The notes beneath the pieces were generated by a model. That model saw nothing but the letters and a program-made list of their open reading frames with translations. It was not told the DNA's origin and did not search any database. Position numbers and translations under genes: made by a program. Positions 17,806 to 26,922 of a stretch of DNA of 45,625 nt are shown in pieces. The stretch spans positions 1 to 45,625 of the forward strand of contig JAJOJU010000020.1 of assembly GCA_021208265.1 (NCBI GenBank), written 5' to 3'. Each line of letters opens with the position of its first letter. Position 1 is the stretch's first letter. Source of the DNA: Alphaproteobacteria bacterium. Its GTDB lineage: Bacteria; Pseudomonadota; Alphaproteobacteria; Micavibrionales; Micavibrionaceae.

Positions 17806-18376
17806 ATGGACATCTCTCTTTCACTAATTATGGATGTAATCGTTCTGGCGGCGCTGGCCGTCACGATCTATTACGCTGTGCGCCTGTTCGCGCAGCCTCA
17901 GTGTATTTCGTCAATACCGCCATGAATTTTCAAATGTTCTGGCGCAGCTCTCCAAAAAATATCGATCAGGCCAATGCCGCGATATTGGGTATGAAGGAAG
18001 CATCGCGCAGCTCCGGCGAACACTTGCAGGAACTTATCGATCAGGCGCGCCTGCTGACGGATGAGCTGAACTTGATCAATCAGGCGGGGGATAGCCTTGC
18101 CGGGCGTCTGGAAAATCTGGCTGAGAAAAACCGCAAAATTGTGAGGGACAAGATATCGCTAACGATTCTCCCGATTACGAGAAGAAGCCGCGTAACGGCC
18201 ACAAAAACGGTTCTACCAAGGCTGCGCGCGCGGATAGTATTACCGATGAGGAAAAGGCCTTTTTTATACAAGACCGCGATTTCGGAGATGATTTGATGGA
18301 TGAAGCGGGTATCCCTGAAGAATTGCAAAGCCAGGCGGAGCGCGAGCTTTATATGGCCCTCAATAAGAAACATTAA
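17806..18376 (+). CDS. DUF6468-type flagellar-locus membrane protein (frameshifted)
   Basis: Translation from ATG 17806 gives a single membrane span (LIMDVIVLAALAVTIYYAVR) and then a helical cytoplasmic region including NIDQANAAILGMKEASRSSG. This layout is typical of a short uncharacterised protein found beside fliM/motE in alphaproteobacteria. Three indels split it: TT at 17887-17888 (one T expected), A6 at 17954-17959 (five expected), and one missing base near 18150-18156. The tail ending in AERELYMALNKKH runs to TAA 18374-18376. GGAG precedes the start. The function is unknown. Confidence 0.6.
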
Positions 18377-18379
18377 AAT

Positions 18380-19144
18380 GTGACAAGCATGATTGCTGAA
18401 AAACTGAAGATATTTCCGCTATTGATACTGGTTGCCTTGATGGCGTTCAGTGTACGCCTTGTCGAGGTCGCCAGCGGTGTTTCAGCCCTGACGTCAGGCA
18501 CGGCGTTTGCGGAAGATGCTCCGGCTCAGCATCCGGATGAGTCGATGCTCGAAAAACCGGCTGGTGATCATGCCGAGGAGGCTACGCCTGAAAAAGGGCA
18601 CGAGGGTGAAGATAAAGTTGCTGAGGCAGAAGCTGGGCATGAGCCTGCCAAACCTGCTATGTCTGCTAAAAAAGGGGAAGAGATCATCTGGAAGGATGCT
18701 GCCGATTCGGATGTTGATGCCGCGCAGGCCGTGAAGGCGGAAATGTTTGAGGATCTGACCAAACGCCGTGAAATGCTGGATGGGCGCGAAAAAGACCTGA
18801 CAACCCGTGAAGCTTTACTGAAGGCGGCAGAGCAGGAGCTGGACCGTAAATATCAGGAGCTTGAGACTATCCGCACGGAAATCAAGGACTTGCTTGTTGA
18901 GCAATCAGAAGAAGAAAAAGCCCGCATCAAGTCACTTGTTAAAATATACGAAGGTATGAAGCCCAAAGATGCCGCGGGTATTTTTGATACGCTGGATCTG
19001 GATGTGCTGGTGGATGTCATGACCCAGATGTCGGAACGGAAACTATCGCCAATTCTGGCAGCTATGGACCCGGAGCGCGCCCGCACTGTTACCATTATTA
19101 TGGCAGAGCAGAAGAAATTACCGGAATTACCTGACTCCAACTAA
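18380..19144 (+). CDS. motE: MotE-like periplasmic flagellar protein (MgtE-N-like domain)
   Basis: The 254-residue product has an N-terminal signal or anchor (FPLLILVALMAFSVRLVEVA), an acidic low-complexity linker, a coiled coil (about residues 125-185, KRREMLDGREKDLTTREALL) and an MgtE-N-like helical domain (IYEGMKPKDAAGIFDTLDLD). In Rhizobiaceae, MotE is a chaperone for the periplasmic motor protein MotC. No obvious motC is present, though a large TPR protein lies downstream. GTG 18380 or ATG 18389 is the start, four bases or more after the previous stop. Confidence 0.75.
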   Translation: MTSMIAEKLKIFPLLILVALMAFSVRLVEVASGVSALTSGTAFAEDAPAQHPDESMLEKPAGDHAEEATPEKGHEGEDKVAEAEAGHEPAKPAMSAKKGEEIIWKDAADSDVDAAQAVKAEMFEDLTKRREMLDGREKDLTTREALLKAAEQELDRKYQELETIRTEIKDLLVEQSEEEKARIKSLVKIYEGMKPKDAAGIFDTLDLDVLVDVMTQMSERKLSPILAAMDPERARTVTIIMAEQKKLPELPDSN

Positions 19145-19176
19145 CGAATTCTTTTCGTGTTCTTGATTCTGCGGTA

Positions 19177-19200
19177 TTCTCTCTTAGAGAAGAATTAATC
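19177..19200 (+). terminator. Weak hairpin between motE and cheY
   Basis: TTCTCT (19177-19182) and AGAGAA (19186-19191) form a 6-bp stem with a 3-base loop, followed by an A/T-rich stretch ending in TCTTTT. It is a poor terminator by GC content and may be chance. The rest of the 114-base gap holds only the cheY ribosome-binding site. Confidence 0.2.
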
Positions 19201-19258
19201 TTTTCATGTCCATAATTTTCTTCGAGATCATTTTTTTACCCATTTAAAGGAGGCTCCT

Positions 19259-19648
19259 TTGGCCGTTGACAAGAATATGAATATCCTGATCGTGGACGAT
19301 TATACGACCATGCTCAGAATTATTAAAAACCTGCTTAAGCAATTGGAATTTAACAACGTTGATGAGGCAACCGATGGCTCTATGGCGCTGGAGAAAATCA
19401 AGAACAAGACCTATGGCCTTGTGATTTCCGACTGGAATATGGAACCTATGACGGGGCTTGAACTTCTGAAGCAGGTACGCGGTTCTAACGACAACTTTAA
19501 AAACGTGCCTTTCATCATGGTGACAGCTGAAAGTAAAACGGAAAACGTTGTGGCCGCTAAGCAAGCCGGCGTGAATAACTATATTGTTAAGCCGTTTAAC
19601 GCTGAAACTCTGAAAATGAAAATAGCCAGTGTTCTGGGCGATTTCTAA
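19259..19648 (+). CDS. cheY: Chemotaxis response regulator CheY
   Basis: This single receiver domain of 129 residues has the acidic pair Asp13-Asp14 (LIVDDYTTMLR), phosphoacceptor Asp58 (VISDWNMEPMTG), Thr89 and Lys111 (IVKPF), the full CheY active-site set. Phospho-CheY binds FliM to reverse or stop the motor. A TTG start at 19259 is supported by AAGGAGG (19247-19253) five bases upstream; ATG 19277 would be 23 bases away. cheZ follows after about 40 bases. Confidence 0.94.
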   Translation: MAVDKNMNILIVDDYTTMLRIIKNLLKQLEFNNVDEATDGSMALEKIKNKTYGLVISDWNMEPMTGLELLKQVRGSNDNFKNVPFIMVTAESKTENVVAAKQAGVNNYIVKPFNAETLKMKIASVLGDF

Positions 19649-19689
19649 ACCGCTTTAATCACTGAGAAAAAACAGAGAGAGGATGAAAC

Positions 19690-20289
19690 ATGTCATCACC
19701 TTCCTATCAGAAGGACAAAGTCGTCCGTATTATTAATTCCGTTATTGAAAAAGTAAGCCTGTCGAAAGAACAGGAACATGTGGCTGTGTATCATCAGCTG
19801 AAGGAACTGCAAGCCATTATAGAGCAGGCCCGATCGGAAATTGGTTTGGCGCGCCCTGCAGACATCAAGGATAAGCATATACCTACGGCCACGGATGAGC
19901 TGGATGCCATTATTGAGGCAACGGCAACGGCAACCGGCTCCATTATGGATGCTTGCGAAGCAATCGAGGAAAAGGCTGCCACCATGCCGGGTGACTGTGC
20001 TGATCAGGTCAGTGCGGAAGTAACAAAAATATACGAAGCCTGTTCTTTTCAGGATATTACCGGGCAACGGATTACCAAGGTCGTGAGTACATTGAAAACG
20101 ATTGAGGAAAAAGTTGATTCCCTGATCCGTATTCTAGGGGATGATCATCATGGCGGTGCTACATCGCACGGCGGCGGTGATGATGGCGATCAGCGCGAGG
20201 GGGATGCTGCGCTTTTGAACGGCCCGCAACTGGCCGGGCAGGGCGTTTCACAAGAAGAAATTGACAGACTCTTGAGCGAGTTTGATTAA
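19690..20289 (+). CDS. cheZ: CheY phosphatase CheZ
   Basis: The 199-residue helical protein carries the CheZ catalytic signature SFQDITGQRITKVV (residues 119-132), with Gln126 matching the glutamine that positions water on phospho-CheY. Its C-terminus GVSQEEIDRLLSEFD (185-199) is the CheY-tethering helix and resembles the FliM motif. An acidic, His/Gly-rich linker separates core and tail. It is directly downstream of cheY, its substrate. Confidence 0.93.
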   Translation: MSSPSYQKDKVVRIINSVIEKVSLSKEQEHVAVYHQLKELQAIIEQARSEIGLARPADIKDKHIPTATDELDAIIEATATATGSIMDACEAIEEKAATMPGDCADQVSAEVTKIYEACSFQDITGQRITKVVSTLKTIEEKVDSLIRILGDDHHGGATSHGGGDDGDQREGDAALLNGPQLAGQGVSQEEIDRLLSEFD

Positions 20290-20307
20290 GGAAGTTTTTG
20301 ATATCTT

Positions 20308-21029
20308 ATGGGCCAGCAATATCTCGGATTATCGCTTTTTATTATCCTGCTGTGCTTTTTTATCGTGATAAACAGCCTGTCGACATTTGAGCAAATAAAA
20401 ACGCAAGATGTTCTTCAAAGCCTTCAGTTTGCGTTTGCCGGTAAACTGGAAGGTGATGATGTTTTGCCGTCCGTTCAGGCATCGACAACGGAAACTTTTG
20501 AAAAAGGCGATACGCTGGATAAAAATCAACGCATTGTTCAGCGCGCAAATCAAGACGTTCAAAGCCAGCAAGAACCGTCTGGGGACCGAGATGATGGTAC
20601 GTCTGCCCCTGGCTGAGTTTGAAGACAGCCTGCGGCAAGTGTCGGCCAGCGGCGTTAGTGCCGAGAGGGCATTTGAGCGCGAGGGCGGGGCCTTTCTGCC
20701 AACGCTTGTTTCGTTGATAGAAACGGCGGAAAGCAAAATCCCTTACCGGATGGATATTTTACTCAACATTCCTGAAAACCCGGCAATCATGACAAAATAT
20801 GGTGCGGAGCAGTCGCATTCTCTTCTTAAGCAGGCAGCGTTTTTTTTCCAGCGCGTTGGAGCGTGCGGGCATGCCGCGTAAATTTATGAGTTCCGGGTTC
20901 GCGCAGGGGCATGCTGAAAACGCGTATAAGGTTATATCGGACGAACAGTTTGAACCCTATGTGGAATTATATTTTCGCCGCTATACGGCTTTTGATCCCT
21001 TGGCAGGCGATAAGGTAAGCACGCCATGA
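20308..21029 (+). CDS. MotB-like membrane protein lacking the stator aspartate (two frameshifts)
   Basis: Rejoining three frames at A5 (20521-20525, four expected) and T8 (20840-20847, seven expected) gives one protein of about 240 residues. Its N-terminal span LGLSLFIILLCFFIVINSLS aligns with the MotB span (DIMALMLTFFVLLYTMS), but serine occupies the position of the proton-carrying aspartate. The periplasmic part (MMVRLPLAEFEDSLRQV… RYTAFDPLAGDKV) is shorter than OmpA-type MotB and has no clear peptidoglycan motif. Its stop overlaps the motB start (ATGA). The function is unknown; a stator-associated role is inferred. Confidence 0.65.
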
Positions 21030-21860
21030 CGGATCAGACGACAACCCCTGAAGAGACTCCCAGCACTGAAGCCGAAGTTCTGGCAGCGCAGGTGCATAAC
21101 AAAATTGATAAGCCGTTTCGGGTTGTCAGCAAGGAAGAGCAAGATAAAAAAGGTCGCGCTCTGGCTCGTGACGTTTACGGATATTATGGCGCTGATGCTC
21201 ACGTTTTTTGTGTTGCTTTATACCATGTCCAGCCCCAAAGAGCAGGAATGGACGCAAATGACAGCGGCACTGGGGCGTGATCTGGGGCGTCAATTTGCAC
21301 CGCCTGCCAATCGCGGCACGCAAGATACGATTAATATCGATAAAGTCGATTTTTCCAAAGCGCTGGATTTAAGTTATCTGGGGGTGTTGCTGAAAGAAAC
21401 GCTGAAAAACAACCCGCAGGCTGAAGGTATTATGATGATCAACCGGGGGGACCGTTTGATCGTATCCATGCCCGATTCCTTGTTATTCGATGCCGGGCAG
21501 GCCGATGTTCTGGATAGCGGGCGTAAAACGCTTTTTGCCATGGGGGAAGCACTGGCTAAAATGCGAAATGCCATTGAAATTGTAGGGCATGCCGACCCGC
21601 GTCCGGTAGGGGTAAACCCGTCTGCGGCGTATGGTAATAACTGGGAGCTTTCTCTGGCGCGGGCTACCAATGTGGCAGCGCTTATCGAAAGCACGGGGTA
21701 TTCCCGCCCCATGACCGTACGCGGCATGTCCAGCGCGCGGTATGATGAATTGCCACAGGACCTTCCAGAAGATAAACGGCTTGATCTGGCCCGCCGCGTT
21801 GACATCGTTATCTTACGGACGACCGGGGCGCAAGTTCAGCGGTATAGTTTTGATTTTTGA
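21026..21860 (+). CDS. motB: Flagellar motor stator protein MotB (frameshifted)
   Basis: MotB anchors the stator to peptidoglycan and carries the proton-accepting aspartate. After a short cytoplasmic N-terminus the membrane span reads LWLVTFTDIMALMLTFFVLL, where the Asp of FTD is the stator residue. The OmpA-like domain follows (DSLLFDAGQADVLDSGRKTL, IEIVGHADPRP, LSLARATNVAALIES). The frames meet at A6 (21146-21151). Five A restore SKEEQDKKVALWLV and a protein of about 277 residues. No motA is present in the window. Confidence 0.9.
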
Positions 21861-21906
21861 GTGATTTGAATCAATCCGGCAGCCTAACTATGCTAATTTA
21901 TAGATC

Positions 21907-24900
21907 ATGATCGTTTCGGCCCGATTCTTTGTTTTAACAGCATTATGTTGCTCTTTCGGCTTTCCGGCATGGGCGGAAGGGCCGGTCAGTGTACGCACGG
22001 GTGATCATGATATATATTCCCGTATTGTTTTCGACTGGAAAAAACTGGAAGGTTATCGCGTTGACAAGCAGGACATCCAGAATATTGTCGTAACATTTAA
22101 CGAGCCCGGAACAGCACCTTCCGAAACTATCGAGGCCTTTAATGTTGTGGGCTTCAAAGTTCTATCTTCCAGCCCTTTTAAGGCACAAATTACAACGCCG
22201 CCGCATGCTGAATTTCGTTATTTTGCTGTGGGTGACCGAGTTGTGGTTGATATTTATGACGCGCCGGGCCGTGACCGTCCGCCGCCGGAACCGCCGGCCA
22301 AGGATGCGCATGGCAATCCCGTTGAAGCCGATCATGGGGCTGAGCAGAAAAAACCGTCTGATGAGCCGGAGCTGGGCAAAATCATCAAGCCCGATAGCGT
22401 TCCTGTTCGTCCTCCTTCTAAAAAGCCGGAAGATGAGCCGCCTGCGATGGAGGAGAAAAAAGTAGAGGCGCCAGCACATAATGAACCTGCAGAAAAAAAG
22501 ACATCGCAGGTTGTTGAAATGCCGCCGCCGCCGGAAACCAGATTGGAATCCCCGGCCTTCGTACCCAAACCTAATCTGATCAGTATATCGGGGACGCAGT
22601 CATACGGTTTGGCGGCGTTTGAAACCGGTGATAAAATTGTGATGGCGGTGGACGTTCCCGGCATTCTTTTGAAGCCGCAGGTCAGCGGTGATAATACCAG
22701 TTTGATTGCGCCGATCAGTAATTTTGAGATTGATGAGGGACGCGGGTTTATGGCCAAAGCCCTCAAGGGAACGAAAATCCGCGCGGAAGGCGGGGGTCTG
22801 CTTTGGAATTTGGTGATTACGCCGGAGGTGGAGGGGCTGGAAAATGCGCCCATCGAACGCCGTGACGGCAGCTTGTTTGTGCCACTTAAAAATATCCGTA
22901 AAACATTGAATATGGTTGATCCCTATACCGGGAGTGATTTGACCGTCATTACAGTGTCCGATAGTGAAAGCCGGGTGGGGGATGCCCGGTCGTTCGTGGA
23001 TTTTGATATTTTGGCCTCTGCCGCCGGTCTTGCGGTGCGCCCCAAAGCCGATGGGGTGGAGGTGAAAATCGTGCCGGATGGGGTGGAAATTACCAAGCCG
23101 GGCGGTCTTGTCATGACCCCGCCGGATCATATCGATATTGCATCCCAGGCCGAAAAACGGCGTCAGGAAATGGCAAGCCGTGATGAGAAAAGCAAACAGG
23201 AAACCGGGCAGGTGCTGTTTGATTTTAAAGAATGGCGCATGGGGGGGGCTGGAAACGCTCAATCAGAACCGGAACATCATGTTCACAGGCATGCATGAAA
23301 AGCCGCATGATGAACAGATTGCGGATTTGATCCAGCTTGCACAGATGCATATTGCCAACGGGCGTGGGGCGGAGGCGTTGGGTTTCCTTCGTTTCGCCTC
23401 TCAGGAGCAGCCTGAATTGCAGCAAAACCCGTCTTTCCTTGCCTTGCGGGCGGTGTCAAAGGCGTTTGACGGTAAATTGGAAACGGCGCTAAAGGATTTG
23501 TCGTCCCCCATTCTGGAGGAATTTAACGAAACTAAAATCTGGAAAGCTTATGTGCTGGCGGGGCTGGGTGACTGGGCGCAGGCAACTGAAACACTGCCAT
23601 CGGATTTATCTATTCTGGATAATTATACACCGGAGATCCTGAACAGGCTGTCACTGGTGTTGGCGGAGATTGCTTTGCGCGATGGCAATATTGAAATGGC
23701 GCAGGAATTATTCAAGCTGGTGGAGCGGGATAAGGCCGAGGATGATTTGAACAAAGCGATTGATGCCCAGCTGCAATATCTGAAAGGGGAAGCTGCCCGC
23801 CAGCAAGGCAAGGCGGAAGAAACGATTAAACTCTGGGAACCGCTTACAAGCGGGGTTGATGATTTATACCGCGTGAAAACAGGGTTGTCCTTAACGCGCC
23901 TGTTAATTCAGGACAAAAAACTTAATCCCAAGCAGGCGATTGACCGGCTGGAACGCCTTCGTTATGCCTGGCGCGGTGATGAGTTGGAAGCCCAAGTCAA
24001 TTACTGGCTGGGCCGTACATATTTCGAAGCAGGGGAAACAATTAAAGGGCTTAAAATCCTGCGGGATGCCATTCCGATCGCCGCGGGAACGCCGCTGGCC
24101 CCCCGCGTGGCACAGGATATGACTCAGCTTTATACGAATTATTTCACCGGGCCGGGGCTTGCCAAAGAAAACCCGATGGATGCCATGGCGCTGTATGAGG
24201 AATTTCGGGAACTGCTTCCCGCAGGTGATCCCGGTAATCAGGTTATGAAGGCGCTGGCAGAACGGCTGGTAGATGCCGATATGCTGGCCCGTGCTGCCGG
24301 GCTTTTGCAGTATCAGATTGATCACCGTTTGAAGGGGGATGAAGCGGCGCGCACATCCGTGCGGTTGGCGGCTATTTACCTGCTTGATAAAAACCCGGAC
24401 AAGGCCTTGCGGGCATTGGAAAAATCCGTATCGGTTTTACGGTCCCTTCGGCGGAGATTGCTACGGATGAACGTTTCCGGGAGATTGAACTGCTGCGCGC
24501 CCGTGCGTTATCGCAAGGAAAACGCCCTGATCAGGCGCTCGGCGTGCTGGCGGCGATGAAGCAGCAGGGGGCGGATGTAAACCGTCTGCGCGCTGATATC
24601 GCCTGGCAGGCCGGGTATTGGGATGATGCCTCTTACGCTTTGCAGGATGTGATTAACGATGAAGATATTAAGCTGACACGCCCTCTGACAGATCCCCAAG
24701 CCGATATCATTTTGCAGCGGGCGTTGGCACTTAACCTGTCAGGGGATCGGATTGGCCTAGCTAATATGCGTGAACAATACACAGAAGCCATGACCCAGAC
24801 ATCGAAAGCCAAGTTGTTCGAGGTCGTCACTCGTGCGCGGCAGTCAGCGGGCCTCGCGGACCGTGAGACTCTTATGTCCGCCGTGTCGGAAGTGGACCTG

Positions 24901-24951
24901 TTTAAAGGCTTCCTTGAAAGCTACAAGAAAGAAGCCCCGGCTTCGAACTAG
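21907..24951 (+). CDS. Large periplasmic AMIN-like / TPR protein of the stator locus (two frameshifts)
   Basis: This protein of about 1,014 residues starts with a signal peptide (ending AWA, near residue 22). An AMIN-like beta domain (SRIVFDWKKLEGYRVDKQDI … YFAVGDRVVVDIYD) follows, then a Pro/Glu-rich linker (about 120-210), a second beta-rich region (about 215-430) and a long helical TPR-like half (for example AQMHIANGRGAEALGFLRFA). Breaks occur at G8 (23241-23248, seven expected) and near 24428-24434 (one base missing). It begins 46 bases after motB. It could scaffold stators on peptidoglycan; that is inference from context. Confidence 0.7.
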
Positions 24952-24983
24952 CAGTCTATTGACGTAATATGAGTTGACTGCTA
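24949..24983. repeat. 8-bp perfect inverted repeat before the small repeat-protein gene
   Basis: TAGCAGTC (24949-24956) and GACTGCTA (24976-24983) flank a 19-base spacer. The left arm contains the stop codon of the TPR gene. It lies 26 bases upstream of the next ATG and could be an operator or a weak transcript-end hairpin. No T run follows. Confidence 0.35.
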
Positions 24984-25008
24984 AAACCGGAAAAAACGGG
25001 AGATCATC

Positions 25009-25254
25009 ATGTTTGATACTCATAAAAAACCCACATGCATGCCGCCGCCACTCAACTTGATATGGGCTTATGAGGCTGCTGCTGCCACATCGGCGGAGCA
25101 TCAACTGGAGTTGCCTTTGGAGCCGTGCAAACCCCCGCCTTTTAATGTGCTATGGGCCTATGATGATACGGGTGCTGAAGGGAAGCAGGCAGCCCGCCCT
25201 GAACATTCGACCATCTACTGCTACTATCCGCGGCCTGTGTCTGAATATGATTAA
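25009..25254 (+). CDS. Small 81-residue protein with two 30-residue-spaced repeats
   Basis: I recognise no family. The sequence contains CMPPPLNLIWAYE (residues 10-22) and CKPPPFNVLWAYD (40-52), the same motif exactly 30 residues apart, each with one cysteine, PPP and a WAY triplet. The C-terminus is Tyr/Pro-rich (IYCYYPRP). There is no signal peptide or membrane span. GGGAG (24998-25002) sits six bases before the ATG. Preservation of the repeat in protein despite differing bases supports real translation. It overlaps the fliP stop on the other strand by 4 bases. Confidence 0.65.
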   Translation: MFDTHKKPTCMPPPLNLIWAYEAAAATSAEHQLELPLEPCKPPPFNVLWAYDDTGAEGKQAARPEHSTIYCYYPRPVSEYD

Positions 25255-26027
25255 CCCGGCGGGACGGGCACGGTTTCAAACCCCTTGATCAGTGATCCGG
25301 CGATCAGGTACCAGCCATCCACCATCACGAAGAAGATGATCTTGAACGGCAGTGATATCGTCACGGGCGGCAGCATCATCATCCCCATCGACATCAATAT
25401 GGCGGCGGTAACAAGGTCGATAATTAGGAAGGGCAGGAACAGCATAAATCCGATTTCAAATGCGCGGCGCAACTCCGATATCATGAAGGACGGGATCAGC
25501 ACCTGAAGCGGCGTAGCCATGGGTTCATCCGGCGGTTCGGTTTTGCTGATCTCCATAAACAGTTCCAGATCTTTGTCCCGCACATGTTTCAGCATGAAGG
25601 TTTTGAAGGGCTCTACCGAACGGTCAAAGGCTTCAAATTCATCAATTTCCTCATTGATCAGCGGGGCGATACCGTTGTCATAGGCTGATTGCAGCGTGGG
25701 GGCCATGATAAAAAATGTCAGGAACAGCGCGAGTGAAATCATCACCGTGTTGGGCGGTGTCTGCTGAATCCCGATCGCGGTCCGCAGGAATGACAGCGCC
25801 ACCACGATTCGCGTGAAGGATGTCATCATGATGAGAATCGAGGGGGCGAGCGATAGAACGGTGAGCAGAGCCACCATCTGTACCACGCGGCCTGTGACCG
25901 TGCCACTTTGTTCCGATCCGAAATCCAGTGAAATGCTTTGTGCCAGCGCGGGGGAAGCATAGAAAACCAAACAAGCTGCGATAAGCGCCAGTGAAGCTAC
26001 CCCGATTCTGTAATGCTGTTTTGTCAT
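25251..26027 (-). CDS. fliP: Flagellar export gate protein FliP
   Basis: FliP builds the core export channel of the flagellar type III system with FliQ and FliR. The 258-residue precursor has a cleavable signal peptide (ending ALA, near residue 29) and conserved blocks ILIMMTSFTRIVVALSFLRT, MATPLQVLIPSFMISELRRA and MSMGMMMLPPVTISLPFKII. Four membrane spans are visible. It overlaps the fliO stop, so fliO and fliP are co-translated. fliR is absent from the window. Confidence 0.97.
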   Translation of the reverse strand: MTKQHYRIGVASLALIAACLVFYASPALAQSISLDFGSEQSGTVTGRVVQMVALLTVLSLAPSILIMMTSFTRIVVALSFLRTAIGIQQTPPNTVMISLALFLTFFIMAPTLQSAYDNGIAPLINEEIDEFEAFDRSVEPFKTFMLKHVRDKDLELFMEISKTEPPDEPMATPLQVLIPSFMISELRRAFEIGFMLFLPFLIIDLVTAAILMSMGMMMLPPVTISLPFKIIFFVMVDGWYLIAGSLIKGFETVPVPPG

Positions 26028-26314
26028 GCTTCATCCTTTGCCGGTTTCAGGTCGGTCTTGATGACAGTTTCCCCGTTGGGGCCCAAGATGACAAGATGAT
26101 CTTTATCATCGCAACGTAAAAGCACGGCCCGGCGGCGTGGGTCGAGCGGTATGGCCTCCACGATTTTAAGCCGTTTTACATTGCCGCTTTTCACGGACAT
26201 GTTTTCTGCCAGCCCTAATTTTCGGATAGCAAGGGATAGGCCGCCCATCAGCGCCACAACAAAAGCCAGTGCTGCCGCAAGTTTCAGGATTTCAGTAAGG
26301 CTTATTAATTCCAT
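26024..26314 (-). CDS. fliO: Flagellar export accessory protein FliO
   Basis: The 96-residue product has one N-terminal membrane span (LKLAAALAFVVALMGGLSLA) and a small cytoplasmic domain with LKIVEAIPLDPRRRAVLLRC and LVILGPNGETVI, the FliO pattern. FliO assists FliP assembly. It overlaps fliP at its 3' end and abuts the small coiled-coil gene at its 5' end. Confidence 0.85.
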   Translation of the reverse strand: MELISLTEILKLAAALAFVVALMGGLSLAIRKLGLAENMSVKSGNVKRLKIVEAIPLDPRRRAVLLRCDDKDHLVILGPNGETVIKTDLKPAKDEA

Positions 26315-26571
26315 TAGCTGTCCCCTTGCGTGCGGAGTGTATTGAGGGTTTGCTCCAGCGAATCCAGGCGGCTGATCATATCGCCGATTAATGGCTGGAA
26401 ATTACGGGCAACCTCCGGCGGGGCCTTTAAAATTTCAGCGCACAGGCGCTCAGCATCGGTTTTTAAGGCTGATAAGTCCATAACCCGGCCCGCTGCCGCT
26501 TGTGCCTGCGCTTCATCAATTACATGCAGCAAAGCCTGAAACCGGGATTCGAGATGGGATGCATCATTCAT
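26314..26571 (-). CDS. Small helical protein of the fliO/fliP operon
   Basis: The product is an 85-residue, wholly helical protein (MNDASHLESRFQALLHVIDE … LIGDMISRLDSLEQTLNTLR) of unrecognised family. Its size and amphipathic helices resemble small flagellar chaperones. Its start overlaps the stop of the FlhB-tail-like gene and its stop overlaps the fliO start, so it is embedded in an export-gate operon. The role is not established. Confidence 0.6.
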   Translation of the reverse strand: MNDASHLESRFQALLHVIDEAQAQAAAGRVMDLSALKTDAERLCAEILKAPPEVARNFQPLIGDMISRLDSLEQTLNTLRTQGDS

Positions 26572-26921
26572 TCTTCATCCTTAGCATCTTCGAAGACGGC
26601 GTCAAAGGGGTTTGCTTGTCCATTGGCCCGGTAAAGATAAGCCAGAATTTCCGCCACGGCAGCAAAGGCTTCGGTAGGAATGGGGCTATCGATCTCAATT
26701 TTCGCCAGTAATTCGGCGAGATCACTATCTTGCCGGACCTTGATTCCGTTTTCATAAGCTAGTTGCAGAATTTTTTCAGCTAGAACGCCGCGGCCGGAGG
26801 CAGCAATACGCGGCGCTCGACGTTTGTTTTCTTGCTCTTTTAAGGCGATGGCGACCTTTTTGCCCGGAATTTTCCCGATATTTAAGGCCGTTTCATCGTC
26901 TTTTTCGCCGAATTCACCCAT
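26568..26921 (-). CDS. FlhB C-terminal-domain-like protein (FlhX-type), lacking the NPTH cleavage motif
   Basis: The 117-residue product matches only the cytoplasmic tail of FlhB: KKVAIALKEQ, APRIAASGRGVLAEKILQLA, GIKVRQDSDLAELLA and IPTEAFAAVAEILAYLYRAN. Membrane spans and the autocleavage NPTH are absent. Similar stand-alone proteins (FlhX/FlhB2) can substitute for the cleaved FlhB tail. The ATG at 26921 has AGGAAG eight bases upstream, and those bases lie inside the opposite-strand sigma54 promoter for flgB. Confidence 0.8.
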   Translation of the reverse strand: MGEFGEKDDETALNIGKIPGKKVAIALKEQENKRRAPRIAASGRGVLAEKILQLAYENGIKVRQDSDLAELLAKIEIDSPIPTEAFAAVAEILAYLYRANGQANPFDAVFEDAKDEE

Positions 26922-26922
26922 T

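Noticed and set aside
19177-19200. A strong terminator separating motE from cheY
   Set aside because: The stem is only six A/T-rich base pairs and the T tract is interrupted; it is kept only as a low-confidence feature.
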